A stretch of 64,000 nt of DNA from Rhodopseudomonas sp. BAL398 (GCF_033001325.1 NZ_CP133111.1:2914001-2978000); one strand, 5' to 3'; counted from the first letter of the stretch, positions 41,970 to 50,811 are shown. Made by a program: numbers and translations. Notes: a model not told the origin generated them from the letters alone.

Positions 41970-44021
41970 TCACAATCCCAGCCCCCGCTTCCGACCGAGT
42001 TGCCAGGACACCGATCCGCCCTGCACCACGCCCATCACCTCGCGTCCCAGCTGGTTGTCGATCACCGGCCGCCAGGGCACCAGCGTGAATTCGTGGGCGT
42101 TCTCGACCAGCGCGAACTTGCCGCTGGACAACTGGACGGTCTGCTTGAAGACGCCCTGCACGGTCTCACCATCGGCAGCGGCCCGAAACGGCAGCGCCCG
42201 TGAGGCCGCAAGTGCGCTGCCGGTGCTGATGACCTCACGTTGTTCGAGCGTGGCGACCAGGTTGCGGCGGTAGAGCATTCGGCCATCGGGATAGCGGGTG
42301 GCGTCGCCCTGCCCGATCAGATGCTCGCGCCGACGGTCCATCGCCTGCTGCACCTCCTGTCCGAAGCCGGCCGCGACCAGGTCGGCGGGTCCACGACTGA
42401 CCAGCCGGCGATCGAGCCAGGTCGCGCCCTCAGCCCCGATCTGACTCTCCAGATCGAAGTTGGAAAGCACGCGAATGTTGAGCTGGCGATTTCGCCCCAA
42501 GTCATAGGCCGCAGCCCGGCTGGCAAAATCGTCCGGAAGCCGCCAATGGTCGGCGTCGATCCGCTCGACGATGCCGGCGCGCCGCAGCGCCTCTAGCCGG
42601 CGGACATGGGCGTCGATGAAGCCGTCATAGTCCCCGCTAGGGACGCGGCCATCGAACCGCGCCTGCTCCAGATGCCGGCTCGGCCGATAGACGCCATTTT
42701 CGGCCATGTCCGAAATGGCGCGGTCGGCGGGGCGCCGGCCAACCTCTGCCGAACCGGCCTCGACGATGCTGCCGATGCCGATGTTCTCAACTCCGGCCGG
42801 ATCGACCCCGGCGACATGGTGGGTGCGGCCGTCGATGCCGTCGATGATCAGGGTCAGATTCTCTCCCAGCTCGTCAGAGAGATGCTTGTCGATCACTCGA
42901 CCGAGGATCGGCGTCGCGGGTGCAATGTCGTGGATCTGGAAGCTCGCCGGATCGCGCTCGACGCCCTCGGCCTGCAGCGCCCGCTGCATCGTCTTGATGA
43001 TGTCGCCGCGCTCGCCCAATTCGCGCAAGGTGGGCTCCAGTCTTTCGCTCAACTCCCAACGGCCGGGCGCCTGCTCGGTGGCGAGCCCCATTCGCTTCAG
43101 CTTGCCCAGTCGCGCTAACCGCAGCGCGTGATCGGCAATGCCGCGCGGATCGGCCGGAGCGTGCCGAAGATCGAGGGGGCCCTCGCCGGCCTCGGCGATC
43201 AGCGCTCGGTCAATGCGGGTGAAGCGGTCCTGATCAATCTCCGCGGTGAGCTTGCGGCGCTGTTCGAGTTCGGTGACAGGACCGAGTTCAAGGGTCACCA
43301 GCTCGCTCGCCCGCTCGCGAATGCCATGGGCCATGTAGTCGCCATTGATGACCAGATCCTCGCCCAATTCATCCCGGCCGTTGATGATGACATGGACGTG
43401 AGGATGGCCGGTGTTGAAGTGGTTCACCGCGACCCAATCGAGCTTGGTTCCGAGGTCAGCTTCGAGCTTACTCATGAGGTCCCGGGTGAAGCCGGTCAGG
43501 TCGCCGAGCTCTGCGCCGTCCTCCGGCGAGACGATGACGCGAAACTGGTGGCGATCGTCCTTGCCGCGATCCAGGAAATCAGCGCCGTCGGCATGGTCCT
43601 GCGTCGCCGAGTACAGCCGGCCGCGTTCGCCATCGCGCGAGGTGCCGTCACGCTGGATATAACGCAAATGAGCAGCGGCGCGCCCATTCTTGCCGGCGGC
43701 TCGGACCGAGCGCGACTTGACCATGACGCGTCGGGCGCCCGGCTGACGGTGGCTCCATCCGCGTTCACCCAAGGCGCGGGCGCGAACGAAGGCAGCACCC
43801 CGGCCGCGACGGACGCCCCGCCGCCCGCCGAGCTTGCCTCGAGCTTGGCCTTCCGCGCCACCACCCTTTCCATACGCGGATGTGCCGGACGGCCCCGCGC
43901 CATGTTGACGGGCGACCTTGCGAACCCGGGTGAAGAAGCTCTTTGCCGCCGCGTCGCTGCGGACGTCGGAACGGATGTGGCCGGGCCGCGGCCGGAAGCG
44001 ATCCTCATCATCCTTGCTCAT
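41970..44021 (-). CDS. Relaxase (VirD2/RlxS-type with DUF3363)
   Basis: A 683-residue relaxase starting at ATG 44021 (MSKDDEDRF), chosen because AGGTG lies 7 bases upstream; the open frame continues to 44117 without conserved residues. An Arg-rich N-terminus is followed by the catalytic domain with AHLRYIQRDG (candidate Tyr121), RHQFRVIVSPED, and the three-histidine metal site HPHVH (206-210) in VNHFNTGHPHVHVIINGRDE. A long C-terminal DUF3363 region follows. It nicks oriT and pilots the strand into the recipient. No oriT was identified, but the spacer between 44022 and 44312 is the first place to look. Confidence 0.92.
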   Translation of the reverse strand: MSKDDEDRFRPRPGHIRSDVRSDAAAKSFFTRVRKVARQHGAGPSGTSAYGKGGGAEGQARGKLGGRRGVRRGRGAAFVRARALGERGWSHRQPGARRVMVKSRSVRAAGKNGRAAAHLRYIQRDGTSRDGERGRLYSATQDHADGADFLDRGKDDRHQFRVIVSPEDGAELGDLTGFTRDLMSKLEADLGTKLDWVAVNHFNTGHPHVHVIINGRDELGEDLVINGDYMAHGIRERASELVTLELGPVTELEQRRKLTAEIDQDRFTRIDRALIAEAGEGPLDLRHAPADPRGIADHALRLARLGKLKRMGLATEQAPGRWELSERLEPTLRELGERGDIIKTMQRALQAEGVERDPASFQIHDIAPATPILGRVIDKHLSDELGENLTLIIDGIDGRTHHVAGVDPAGVENIGIGSIVEAGSAEVGRRPADRAISDMAENGVYRPSRHLEQARFDGRVPSGDYDGFIDAHVRRLEALRRAGIVERIDADHWRLPDDFASRAAAYDLGRNRQLNIRVLSNFDLESQIGAEGATWLDRRLVSRGPADLVAAGFGQEVQQAMDRRREHLIGQGDATRYPDGRMLYRRNLVATLEQREVISTGSALAASRALPFRAAADGETVQGVFKQTVQLSSGKFALVENAHEFTLVPWRPVIDNQLGREVMGVVQGGSVSWQLGRKRGLGL

Positions 44022-44312
44022 CGGCGTAACACCTTTCGACCGGCCGAAAAACGCGGAATTGAGCCGGGGTGCCGCAAAGACCCGCGTGAATGCTGAGGTT
44101 TCACCAGAACGCGGCACTCCACGATCTTCTCGACGGTGCCGTGCGCCCGCTCCTAACCAGTGTGCAGACCGCGCTTATTTGCGCGCGATGGCCAGACGTG
44201 GTGCCATCGGCTTTAATCTTGCCCTCCGCTCCCTCCACCATCTGCGCCCTCCCTGCTGTCGCAATGTTCGGAATTATCGCTCTCCAATCTGCACGGCCGA
44301 TCAACACAGGCG

Positions 44313-45092
44313 CTAGCGCGAGGAGCCGTCAGCAGCGCGCGTTACGAACAATGACGCCGCGCTCTGCCTGTCGTGCGGCTGCCAACTGTGCTGCGGTTCG
44401 AGCCCCGAGAGATCGGTCACCGAACGTGCACGCAATCGACCATCGACCTGCAGCCGATTGGGCGGCGCAGTGTTGTGGGCCAGCACAGCGAACAGCGGTG
44501 CGCTGCTCCATGCGCTCGCACCGGTTGCGATCGTGGCGTTGCGATTGAGCGGTTCACCGCCGATCAAAGGCGCAAGTGCCGCGACATAGGCCAGCGTCTC
44601 CGCGGGCAATGAGCGGCCAAAGTTGAGATACTCCGCATAGCGGCCGGGGCCGGCATTGTAGGCGGCGAGAAAACCCGTCGCGCCGTAACGATCGTGCATC
44701 TCACGCAAGTAGGCCGCGCCCGCCAAAATGTTGTCATGGGGGTCATAGGGGTCGCCGCCGAGCCGGTGGCGCAGCCGCAATCCGGCCCAGGTCTCTGGCA
44801 TGATCTGCATCAGCCCGAGCGCGCCTTTCGGCGACACCGCGCGTGCTCGACCGCCACTCTCAACGCGCATCACCGCGCGAATCCATCTTTCCGGTAGACC
44901 AAAACGTTGTGACGCCTCGGCGATTTCGGCGGCATAGCGATCGGCGAGATCGGTCGCCATCGGTGCACCGTGCAACTTCACGGGCTCGGCAGAAACCGCG
45001 CTGATCGCGCTGACCTGCAACGCCAGCGCGCTCACGGTTATGATTGCCCAACGCGCAGCCGTGTCGCACACGACCTGACGGCAGCGAGCCAT
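44313..45092 (-). CDS. Lytic transglycosylase of the transfer system
   Basis: A 259-residue exported SLT-type transglycosylase. A signal peptide (about 1-35) precedes the catalytic domain: catalytic Glu78 in VMRVESGGRARAVSPKGA, GLMQIMPETW and AAYNAGPGRY are all present. These VirB1-like enzymes open the peptidoglycan for the transfer apparatus. ATG 45092 is used because it directly precedes the signal peptide; the longer open frame upstream is non-conserved. Confidence 0.92.
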   Translation of the reverse strand: MARCRQVVCDTAARWAIITVSALALQVSAISAVSAEPVKLHGAPMATDLADRYAAEIAEASQRFGLPERWIRAVMRVESGGRARAVSPKGALGLMQIMPETWAGLRLRHRLGGDPYDPHDNILAGAAYLREMHDRYGATGFLAAYNAGPGRYAEYLNFGRSLPAETLAYVAALAPLIGGEPLNRNATIATGASAWSSAPLFAVLAHNTAPPNRLQVDGRLRARSVTDLSGLEPQHSWQPHDRQSAASLFVTRAADGSSR

Positions 45093-45249
45093 CGTGCTCG
45101 CCGCCGGGACGGGCAAGGCGCAAGCACCAACCTGCGGCCACCGGTCGATGCAACCTACGACGGAGGTGCAAAAGCCGTTAGGGGAGAAGGCATTGACCGG
45201 CTTTCGATCGGCCACGGGGAGTGAACATGCAGGCCTTGCTCGCATGGCT

Positions 45250-45597
45250 TCACGCAGCCTCATGACGCCGCGGCGGCCGATTCCACAACAGACTGAACTC
45301 CGCTCCGTTGTCGTCGGCCTGGAACAGATTGGCGCGGATCGGCTGTGCGAAGCTGGGATCGTCGAGCTGCAGCGAGATGTAGTCGCCGGCCCTCTCGCCG
45401 GTGCGTTTCCAACCGGCGCCAACCTCGGGTCCGACCTCCGAGCTCGCGTCATTGGCGAGATGAATGCGATAGTCCGGCGCGTTCTCCGCGTCGGATTTAT
45501 CGATCGGGACCAGAACGAGGTCCGCATCGAATGCAAGCGTACGGATGCGCCCCGAGAGACCCGTCTTGGTCCGCTTGAACGTGCCGATCTGTGCCAT
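45250..45597 (-). CDS. DUF736 protein, copy 1
   Basis: A 115-residue DUF736 protein starting MAQIGTFKRTKTGLSGRIRT and ending with DYISLQLDDPSFAQPIRANL followed by a FSLLWNRP strand. The family is common on rhizobial and sphingomonad conjugative elements; function is not established. ATG 45597 was chosen over 45651 because the family begins at this residue. It lies between traF and the transglycosylase gene. A second, diverged copy is at 51145. Confidence 0.9.
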   Translation of the reverse strand: MAQIGTFKRTKTGLSGRIRTLAFDADLVLVPIDKSDAENAPDYRIHLANDASSEVGPEVGAGWKRTGERAGDYISLQLDDPSFAQPIRANLFQADDNGAEFSLLWNRPPRRHEAA

Positions 45598-45629
45598 TGG
45601 ATGTCCTTTCATGTGAGGTTGGAGTTCAG

Positions 45630-46175
45630 TCAGCGTGTCGGCGCGCGCCATTGATAGCGGCCGTCACCTCCCTCGTCGGTCCACAGCGGAAGCGCGCGGC
45701 CGACGACAGAGTCTTTGGGGATCGGCCCGAAGTAACGGCCATCGAGGCTGTCCTGGACGTCCCAGTTCATCAGGAAGATTTCGTCGGGGCCGAGCGTCTG
45801 GCACCCCTGCCACACCGGCAGGATGTGGCCACGCCGATCGTAGGGCAGCGCCTCCCCTACCGTGACGGTGTCGATGGTCACGCTGCTGCCGGAGCGACAC
45901 ACCGTTTGTCCGGGAAGGGCAGCGACGCGCTTCATCAGCGGCACACCGCGCGGCAAATACTCCCGCGCAATGAGATAACTGACCAAGGGTTCGGGGGCCT
46001 CGACGGCGACCAGATCGGTGACGCCGAGATCAGCCGCCGGCCACACCGCGTAGAGGCCGATCGGCGCACTTGCCGATGCATTCCAGATCAGCTTCGGCGC
46101 GACCGTGACGGTCGATCGGCCGATCATCACCAGCACGACAAAAGACGTCGCCATGACATAAGCAAGCCGCGTCAT
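45630..46175 (-). CDS. traF: TraF-like S26 signal peptidase
   Basis: A 181-residue S26-family peptidase of the TraF type that processes the TrbC pilin and may cyclise it. One N-terminal membrane helix is followed by NASASAPIGLY (nucleophile Ser36) and LMKRVAALPGQ (general base Lys82), then the C-terminal SLDGRYFGPIP box. Complete by length. It overlaps the DUF2840 gene by 4 bases. Confidence 0.93.
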   Translation of the reverse strand: MTRLAYVMATSFVVLVMIGRSTVTVAPKLIWNASASAPIGLYAVWPAADLGVTDLVAVEAPEPLVSYLIAREYLPRGVPLMKRVAALPGQTVCRSGSSVTIDTVTVGEALPYDRRGHILPVWQGCQTLGPDEIFLMNWDVQDSLDGRYFGPIPKDSVVGRALPLWTDEGGDGRYQWRAPTR

Positions 46176-46651
46176 GGCGCGATCCTTTGACGCTTGAGCC
46201 AGGCGGCGTGGCGTTCCTCCGTGTAGCCGTGGGGAACAGCACCAGCGGCCAGTCGGTTGTGTATGTGCCGCCAGTGATCGGGTGCGGCGTCGGCCGGGTC
46301 GATGCCCAGCGCCTCGACGGCATCGATCGCTTGCAGCACGCGCTGCACCTTGGGCCAGCCATAGACCCGCAGCAGGCTCTCGCCGCCGGGCCGGACAAAG
46401 CCGACCGTCGAACAGGCCTCGCCCGCCGCAACTGCGCGCAGGATGTCGATCCGCGAGACCACAGTGCCAAACTCGTTCGACGCCCAGCGGACGAAGGCGA
46501 AAACGCTGCCCGGCGCGAAGGCGACGGTGCTGCGATGGCGATTGACGACCCGTTCGGAGGCAACATGACCGAAGCGTATCCAGCGCTGCAGCCGCTTCTC
46601 GATCCAGATCAGATCGACGTCCGTGAGGGTGTCATCTTTAACATCGATCAT
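46172..46651 (-). CDS. DUF2840 protein
   Basis: A 159-residue DUF2840 protein with WIEKRLQRWIRFG near the start, FAFVRWASNEFGTVVSRIDI in the middle and RVYGWPKVQRVLQAID toward the end. It is a standard member of this replication-to-transfer gene order, normally behind parA, but its role is unknown. It overlaps traF at its end and the 67-residue frame at its start. Confidence 0.88.
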   Translation of the reverse strand: MIDVKDDTLTDVDLIWIEKRLQRWIRFGHVASERVVNRHRSTVAFAPGSVFAFVRWASNEFGTVVSRIDILRAVAAGEACSTVGFVRPGGESLLRVYGWPKVQRVLQAIDAVEALGIDPADAAPDHWRHIHNRLAAGAVPHGYTEERHAAWLKRQRIAP

Positions 46652-46841
46652 GATGCCGCTCCCTCAACGCGAAGGGCTTGCCCGGCATGTCGCGCAGCAT
46701 GGCGGCGACCTCGAAGTCACATTGGAGGCATACAAGATTGGAGGTTCCGCACGCGTGATCGGCGATGCGCGGCGCCCGACGGCCCGCAGAGCGAGCGACA
46801 TCGTGCTGACGCAGCGTTTGCGATGGAGCAGCGCTGGTCAT
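46638..46841 (-). CDS. Short frame in the usual parA position
   Basis: A 67-residue frame whose ATG overlaps the repA stop (ATGA) and whose end overlaps the DUF2840 start. In related elements a parA gene of about 210 codons occupies this place. Nothing in this frame resembles the ParA Walker motif (KGGxGKT), and only 190 bases separate repA from the DUF2840 gene, so parA appears lost. The product is cysteine- and histidine-containing, arginine-rich and unrecognised. It may be a residual coupling frame. Confidence 0.4.
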   Translation of the reverse strand: MTSAAPSQTLRQHDVARSAGRRAPRIADHACGTSNLVCLQCDFEVAAMLRDMPGKPFALRERHHDRC

Positions 46842-48022
46842 CGCTTACTCCTCTTGGAGTTCGGAGCGCGATCGACTCCACCGCTGACTTGCGACGGTTC
46901 CTCTTCGGCTGCGGTTGAAGTGGTTGGATGCGGGTCGATGGTAGTGCGCACCGGTCCACGAAAGCCGGCACCGGCACCACGGCGCACTTGCACGCCGTAC
47001 AAAACAGAAGAGTTAGAATCTATGTTAGATTCTAAGTTAGGAGCCCGATTTTGCTGTTCCAGCCAAAGGTTTAGTTGCGGTTGGTGCGCCTGATCTGCCG
47101 ATAGGGTTTGCGCCTGATCTGCCGATACCGCTGCGCCTGATCTGCCGAGCCTGTTCACAAGGTTCTGCACAGGCACTGTGGACAAATCGACCGGCAGGAT
47201 GCGCAGCAGCTCGGAGCGCCCCTCGCGCTCGATCAGCAATCGGTAACCGGGCAGCGGCTGACGCGCCGCGATACGCCTGATGTCGAGCGCAAAATCAGAG
47301 CCGCGCGCGAGACTGCCCGATTTGGCGTGGAGATGTGCCACCTCGAACACCCAGCCCTGCCGCTGGTGGCCGGCGTGCTTGCGCGCAACCCTGTAAAGCC
47401 AGCGCTCGATGCCGCCCGTCAACCGGAAGTAGGCAGGATCGATGGTCAGCACCAGCGAGCGGTCGATCACGCCATTGTAGAACCAATCAGGCAGCACAAA
47501 TTCGATGCCCTCGACGCGGCCGCTGTGCGTCGACATCTCCTCCCATTCGTTGATCCAGGAGAATTGCCGGCGCCGCCAGTGCTCCCCGTTGCGGATGGTG
47601 GTGGCGATGACGGTGGACTGCAGGCGCGCCAACGCCGCCTTCAAAAGCAGGTACTGCTGGTTTCCGGTCGGGCGGCCGACACCGCGCAGCAGCTGATACG
47701 GCGTGAAGCGAAAGAAGCGCGACGTGGTAAGTCCCAGGTTCTCGGCTCGAACAATCTGGCTCGCCGCCCAGATCAGCACGTCGGCGTCCCAGATCGTCGC
47801 CATGCCATGCTTGGGCATGCCGAACACCTGCACCTCGACGTCATTGGCGCGGTAGAGGATCGGCTTGGTGCGTGGCGATTTCGACAGCGAGAAGAACGGC
47901 CGCTCCATCAGATCGCGCTGGTCGCGCGGGCTGGCATCGCCGCCTATCACCACGAACGGATTGAGCCGGGTCCGCTCGCTTTCGCACGGCGCAGGCCGGC
48001 GTGGCTCATCGAGGTTGCGCAT
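46838..48022 (-). CDS. repA: Replication initiator RepA
   Basis: A 394-residue replication initiator of the RepA type found on alphaproteobacterial plasmids and elements. Conserved blocks are LNPFVVIGG, then RDLMERPFFSLSKSPR, WDADVLIWAASQI, RLQSTVIATTIR, and LPDWFYNGVIDRSLVLTIDPAYF followed by LTGGIERWLYR. The winged-helix fold should bind origin repeats. The last third of the gene (encoding a variable tail) contains three direct repeats, a DnaA-box-like site and an AT-rich palindrome. Its ATG lies 4 bases after the alpA stop, and its end overlaps the short frame in the parA position. Confidence 0.92.
   Translation of the reverse strand: MRNLDEPRRPAPCESERTRLNPFVVIGGDASPRDQRDLMERPFFSLSKSPRTKPILYRANDVEVQVFGMPKHGMATIWDADVLIWAASQIVRAENLGLTTSRFFRFTPYQLLRGVGRPTGNQQYLLLKAALARLQSTVIATTIRNGEHWRRRQFSWINEWEEMSTHSGRVEGIEFVLPDWFYNGVIDRSLVLTIDPAYFRLTGGIERWLYRVARKHAGHQRQGWVFEVAHLHAKSGSLARGSDFALDIRRIAARQPLPGYRLLIEREGRSELLRILPVDLSTVPVQNLVNRLGRSGAAVSADQAQTLSADQAHQPQLNLWLEQQNRAPNLESNIDSNSSVLYGVQVRRGAGAGFRGPVRTTIDPHPTTSTAAEEEPSQVSGGVDRAPNSKRSKR
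47013..47035. repeat. AT-rich perfect inverted repeat inside repA
   Basis: TTAGAATCTA and TAGATTCTAA form a perfect 10-bp inverted repeat around TGT. It is strongly AT-rich in a GC-rich setting and lies about 50 bp from the iteron-like repeats, so it may be the unwinding region or a protein site. Confidence 0.7.
47085..47148. repeat. Three iteron-like 17-bp direct repeats inside repA
   Basis: TGCGCCTGATCTGCCGA occurs exactly at 47085, 47109 and 47132. Spacings are 24 and 23 bp, about two helical turns. Because 23 is not a multiple of three, the third copy is read in another frame by repA (as GRSGA rather than SADQA), so the conservation is at the DNA level. Confidence 0.8.
47177..47185 (-). 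promoter_or_regulatory. DnaA-box-like site near the repeats
   Basis: TTGTCCACA on the minus strand differs from the consensus TTATCCACA at one position and lies 29 bp from the last direct repeat. Confidence 0.5.
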
Positions 48023-48025
48023 GAT

Positions 48026-48295
48026 TCAGCGCGCCCCGCGCTCGGCCGGGGTCAACCGGCGGGCGGGGAACACCCGTTTCGCTGTCTGCTCGGAGGTCGA
48101 TTTGCGCGCGCCGATCGCGGACCATGACTGCAGGTCCTCAACGGCATAGACGACACGGCCGCCGATCTTGCGGTAGACTGGCCCCGTGCCATAGGTGCGA
48201 TGCTTCTCCAAGGTCCGGTTGGAGATTCCGAGAAAGCGCGCAGCCTCGGGTGTGCGCAGCAGTCGGGGCGGCAGACCTGCCATCGGGTCGGGCAT
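48026..48295 (-). CDS. AlpA/MerR-like helix-turn-helix regulator
   Basis: An 89-residue protein with an excisionase/AlpA-type helix-turn-helix (LLRTPEAARFLGISNRTLEK, then GPVYRKIGGRVVYAVEDLQS). Proteins in this position are small DNA-binding regulators of element excision or replication. ATG 48295 (MPDPMAG) is used because GGAG lies 8 bases upstream; the frame to 48415 is unconserved. It is followed by repA after 3 bases. Confidence 0.87.
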   Translation of the reverse strand: MPDPMAGLPPRLLRTPEAARFLGISNRTLEKHRTYGTGPVYRKIGGRVVYAVEDLQSWSAIGARKSTSEQTAKRVFPARRLTPAERGAR

Positions 48296-48458
48296 CAGGA
48301 TCAACTCCGGTTTGCAGAGCGCGTGTTGTCGGTGGCGACAGCGCGTCGTGGCGAACCGTGGCTGAGAAACGGCGACTTGCAGCGTGCCGTATTTGTGCAT
48401 ACGGGCTTGCGGCACCCCGGACTGGACCGGGCGAGCAACGTGTCCGACAGACAGAGGA

Positions 48459-49248
48459 TTAACGGCGCCGCAGCTTGATCGGATAGTGCAGCAGGGTCAG
48501 ATAGCCGCCCCGCATCATGCGCTGGCCGGAGGCAACCAGACGCCGCGCCTTGTTCTTGCGCGGATCGCTCTCCCAGTCGGTCTTGTCGCCGTGAAAGCCG
48601 AGCAGGACTTCGGCGATGGTCCGGTAGCTCTCGCCGCACTGCCGCGCATCAAGCGCGCGCAATGTCAGAATGTGCAGATCTCGGAGTTGAGTTGGCATCG
48701 CCCGAAACGGGCGCCCAGGGGACCGACCGTTCAACACCCGCCAAAGCCGCTTCGCCGCGTGCGTGCGCAACTCGAGCAACGCATCTAACGGCACCGTCAC
48801 GGCATAGTTCGCGGCGGCCGCCGAGGGCCCCTCGGTCAGCCAGAATTGATGAATGATTCCGCCTGATTGCCACACGCCATGCCAGCCGTCTGCGGCACGC
48901 CGCAGATCAAGACCGGGCAGATGTGTCAGATCGACCGGCGCAGCCGTCGATGCGGGTGCCGGCGCGGACGACGCCGCCGATAACAGCAAGGCCTCAGGCT
49001 GCAGGCTCGGAATCCAGAAGACCGACTCGCGATCAGCAGGCTGCCGCGGGTCTCGTGGGAAACCTTAACCCCCAGCGCTCGGAGAAGGCTTCAAGGATTT
49101 CTGCGGATTTTGCTTTGCGGCGCTTCACGCGTTCGTAAGCCCGGCGATAGTCGTCGTCGCGTCGAAGATACTCCCAGGCGAGGCCCGAGGCCGAGATGAC
49201 CTTCGCATGTTGATAAGGTGCCGCCTGCCGCCAATCGATTTTGAGCAT
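48459..49248 (-). pseudogene. DUF6499-DUF2285 regulator, split by a one-base insertion
   Basis: The first frame (49248-49033) encodes a DUF6499-type start, GLAWEYLRRDDDYRRAY, ending RWGLRFP. The second (to 48459) encodes DUF2285: LRALDARQCGESYRTIAEVL and ASGQRMMRGGYLTLL. Removing one base near 49056 joins them as LRFPRDPRQPADRESVFW, the expected connection in intact relatives. An ATG or GTG restart could still make the DUF2285 part. The joined protein would be about 262 residues. These proteins are thought to regulate element genes; function is not proven. The defect may be real or a sequencing error. Confidence 0.75.
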
Positions 49249-49998
49249 TCCGTCCCCCTCTCATCTTACGACCATGCGTAGCACTGCGTTTGCGGAGAGA
49301 TTTTTGGTTGTGGGACTGATCGTTTGAAGACGGAATTGTCGAATACGTTGATCGTGGTTCGCGATCACTGTTGCCCGTCAAATTTTAGCAGTCCTTTAAT
49401 GACTGCGCGAGCAACTGCCCGATGCGAGCAGCTCGACGACATGGGACGCGACCGTCGTCAACCCGGAAACTTCGGGTCGACCGAAAGCTCGCGCTTGGGC
49501 AAGGGGCTATCACGGTGCTCGTCGCTATGGGCGACGACGCGTTCTCGGCGGCGTTCTTGATACCGGTGTCACCACGCTCGGCAAGCCATTCACGCTCGAG
49601 CATATTGCAGCCATATGAAGAGCCTTGCTCGACGACTTCTGAACGACCGTAGCAAGACATGAGCCCAGATTACGTAGGATAGCACCGAGAAATTGCCGAA
49701 GGGCCCACGCTTGATACGAAGCAACAGTCTGATTCTGCCTTTCCGACTTGCGCGCAAGGCTATTCAAAGCGGCATTCATGCTTTGCGTTGCTCGGATTGC
49801 ATGCCGCGCCCCGACTAGAACTTCTGGATTGGGACGACAGTCCACGACGGACCACCAAAGCCGGACGTATTCCCCAGCCCCCAATCCGCATGCGGCCGGT
49901 TCCACAGAACCTCCAGACCGCCTGCAGCGGAACCCCAAAAATGATTGTGACGTCCGATTTCATGAATATAATATTGCGGTATAAACGGAGGGCTGCGC
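49249..49998. other. Spacer, no gene recognised
   Basis: Overlapping frames occur on both strands (for example 49525-49938 minus, 49324-49560 plus), but none has a recognised domain. The end, just before 49999, has a GGAGGG ribosome-binding site for the small gene that follows. Confidence 0.4.
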
Positions 49999-50136
49999 AT
50001 GGATCGCTTCATCCGAGACGAGAACCTAAAGCTCTATCGTCGTGCCCTTTCCGAGACCAAAGACTCGGTTCGACGTGGAGTATTGCTCGCACTAATTGCG
50101 GCTTTGGAAGAACAAGCGCGGTCCGGCTCCACCTAG
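49999..50136 (+). CDS. Small helical protein, paralogue of the gene at 6429
   Basis: A 45-residue frame with CGGAGGG about 7 bases upstream of its ATG. FIRDENLKLYRRALSET matches LIRDENMKLYRRLLSES in the gene at 6429-6632, and both continue into a Leu-rich helix and an acidic/Gln tail. Function unknown. It lies beside a DUF6894-like pair, as does the other copy, but here is divergent from it instead of co-oriented. Confidence 0.7.
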   Translation: MDRFIRDENLKLYRRALSETKDSVRRGVLLALIAALEEQARSGST

Positions 50137-50242
50137 CAGGGCGTTTTGCGGTTTCTCTCGAACAACGTTTCGAGGTTGTTGATGCTCACCTCGCTGAGTT
50201 GCGCAAAGATGACGGCCTCGTATGACCTAGGTCCAGCGCCTG

Positions 50243-50467
50243 CTACAGCACCTCAGCAAGAACCCGAAATCGGAAGATCGTCTTACCCAATTCGTTGCTG
50301 ACTTCCAGTTTCCATTCGGGCTTGGCGTCCGTGAAAATGGTACGGCTCAGATCGCGGCACATTGAGCACGCTTGATTCCAAGCGGCACGGCTATCCGGAA
50401 GATCGACTTCCTGCCCTTGCGCGTCTGCGCTTTCACCTTGGAATATGGAAAACCGATAGAACGACAT
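50243..50467 (-). CDS. DUF6894-type small protein, copy 2
   Basis: A 74-residue protein, the same length as copy 1 (7127-7351) and closely similar: YRFSIFQGES start, VDLPDSRAAWNQAC, a CRDLSRTIFTDAKPEWKLEV core and a final FRFRVLAEVL. Function unknown. A partner small gene lies 33 bases upstream. Confidence 0.75.
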   Translation of the reverse strand: MSFYRFSIFQGESADAQGQEVDLPDSRAAWNQACSMCRDLSRTIFTDAKPEWKLEVSNELGKTIFRFRVLAEVL

Positions 50468-50500
50468 TGGCGAACCTAACGGCCGATTTCGTGCGCTGAG

Positions 50501-50662
50501 TTATGCACGTTCTCCGGCTGACGACAGCCGTAACCAAACCGCCGCCATCTCACGCAAGACGACGCGGGACCGACGATCGGCAACCTCTGCGGCCATCCTC
50601 AAACAATGCTCCGCATGGCTGAGGTATTCGTCAGGTTTCTCGATGTCTTGAACTTCCGTCAT
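50501..50662 (-). CDS. Small protein paired with DUF6894 copy 2
   Basis: ATG 50662 opens a 53-residue frame ending at TAA 50501-50503, with EYLSHAEHCLRMAAEVADR and REMAAVWLRLS. It is the counterpart of the gene at 7404-7580. Conservation of the same gene pair in both places supports real coding. Function unknown. Confidence 0.7.
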   Translation of the reverse strand: MTEVQDIEKPDEYLSHAEHCLRMAAEVADRRSRVVLREMAAVWLRLSSAGERA

Positions 50663-50811
50663 AGCTGATCTCGCCAAATTGCGATTTATCGAACTCAGTC
50701 TAGAATTATCGTGGCCAGAATCAATGTACGGCGTCCGACATAACGGAAGAGACCGATCGCCGAATAGAACAATTTCGATCCGTTGGCGTCGTCTCCATAA
50801 GGGAGTAAATT

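Noticed and set aside
43128-44096. Plus-strand frame of 322 codons
   Set aside because: Antisense to the relaxase gene.
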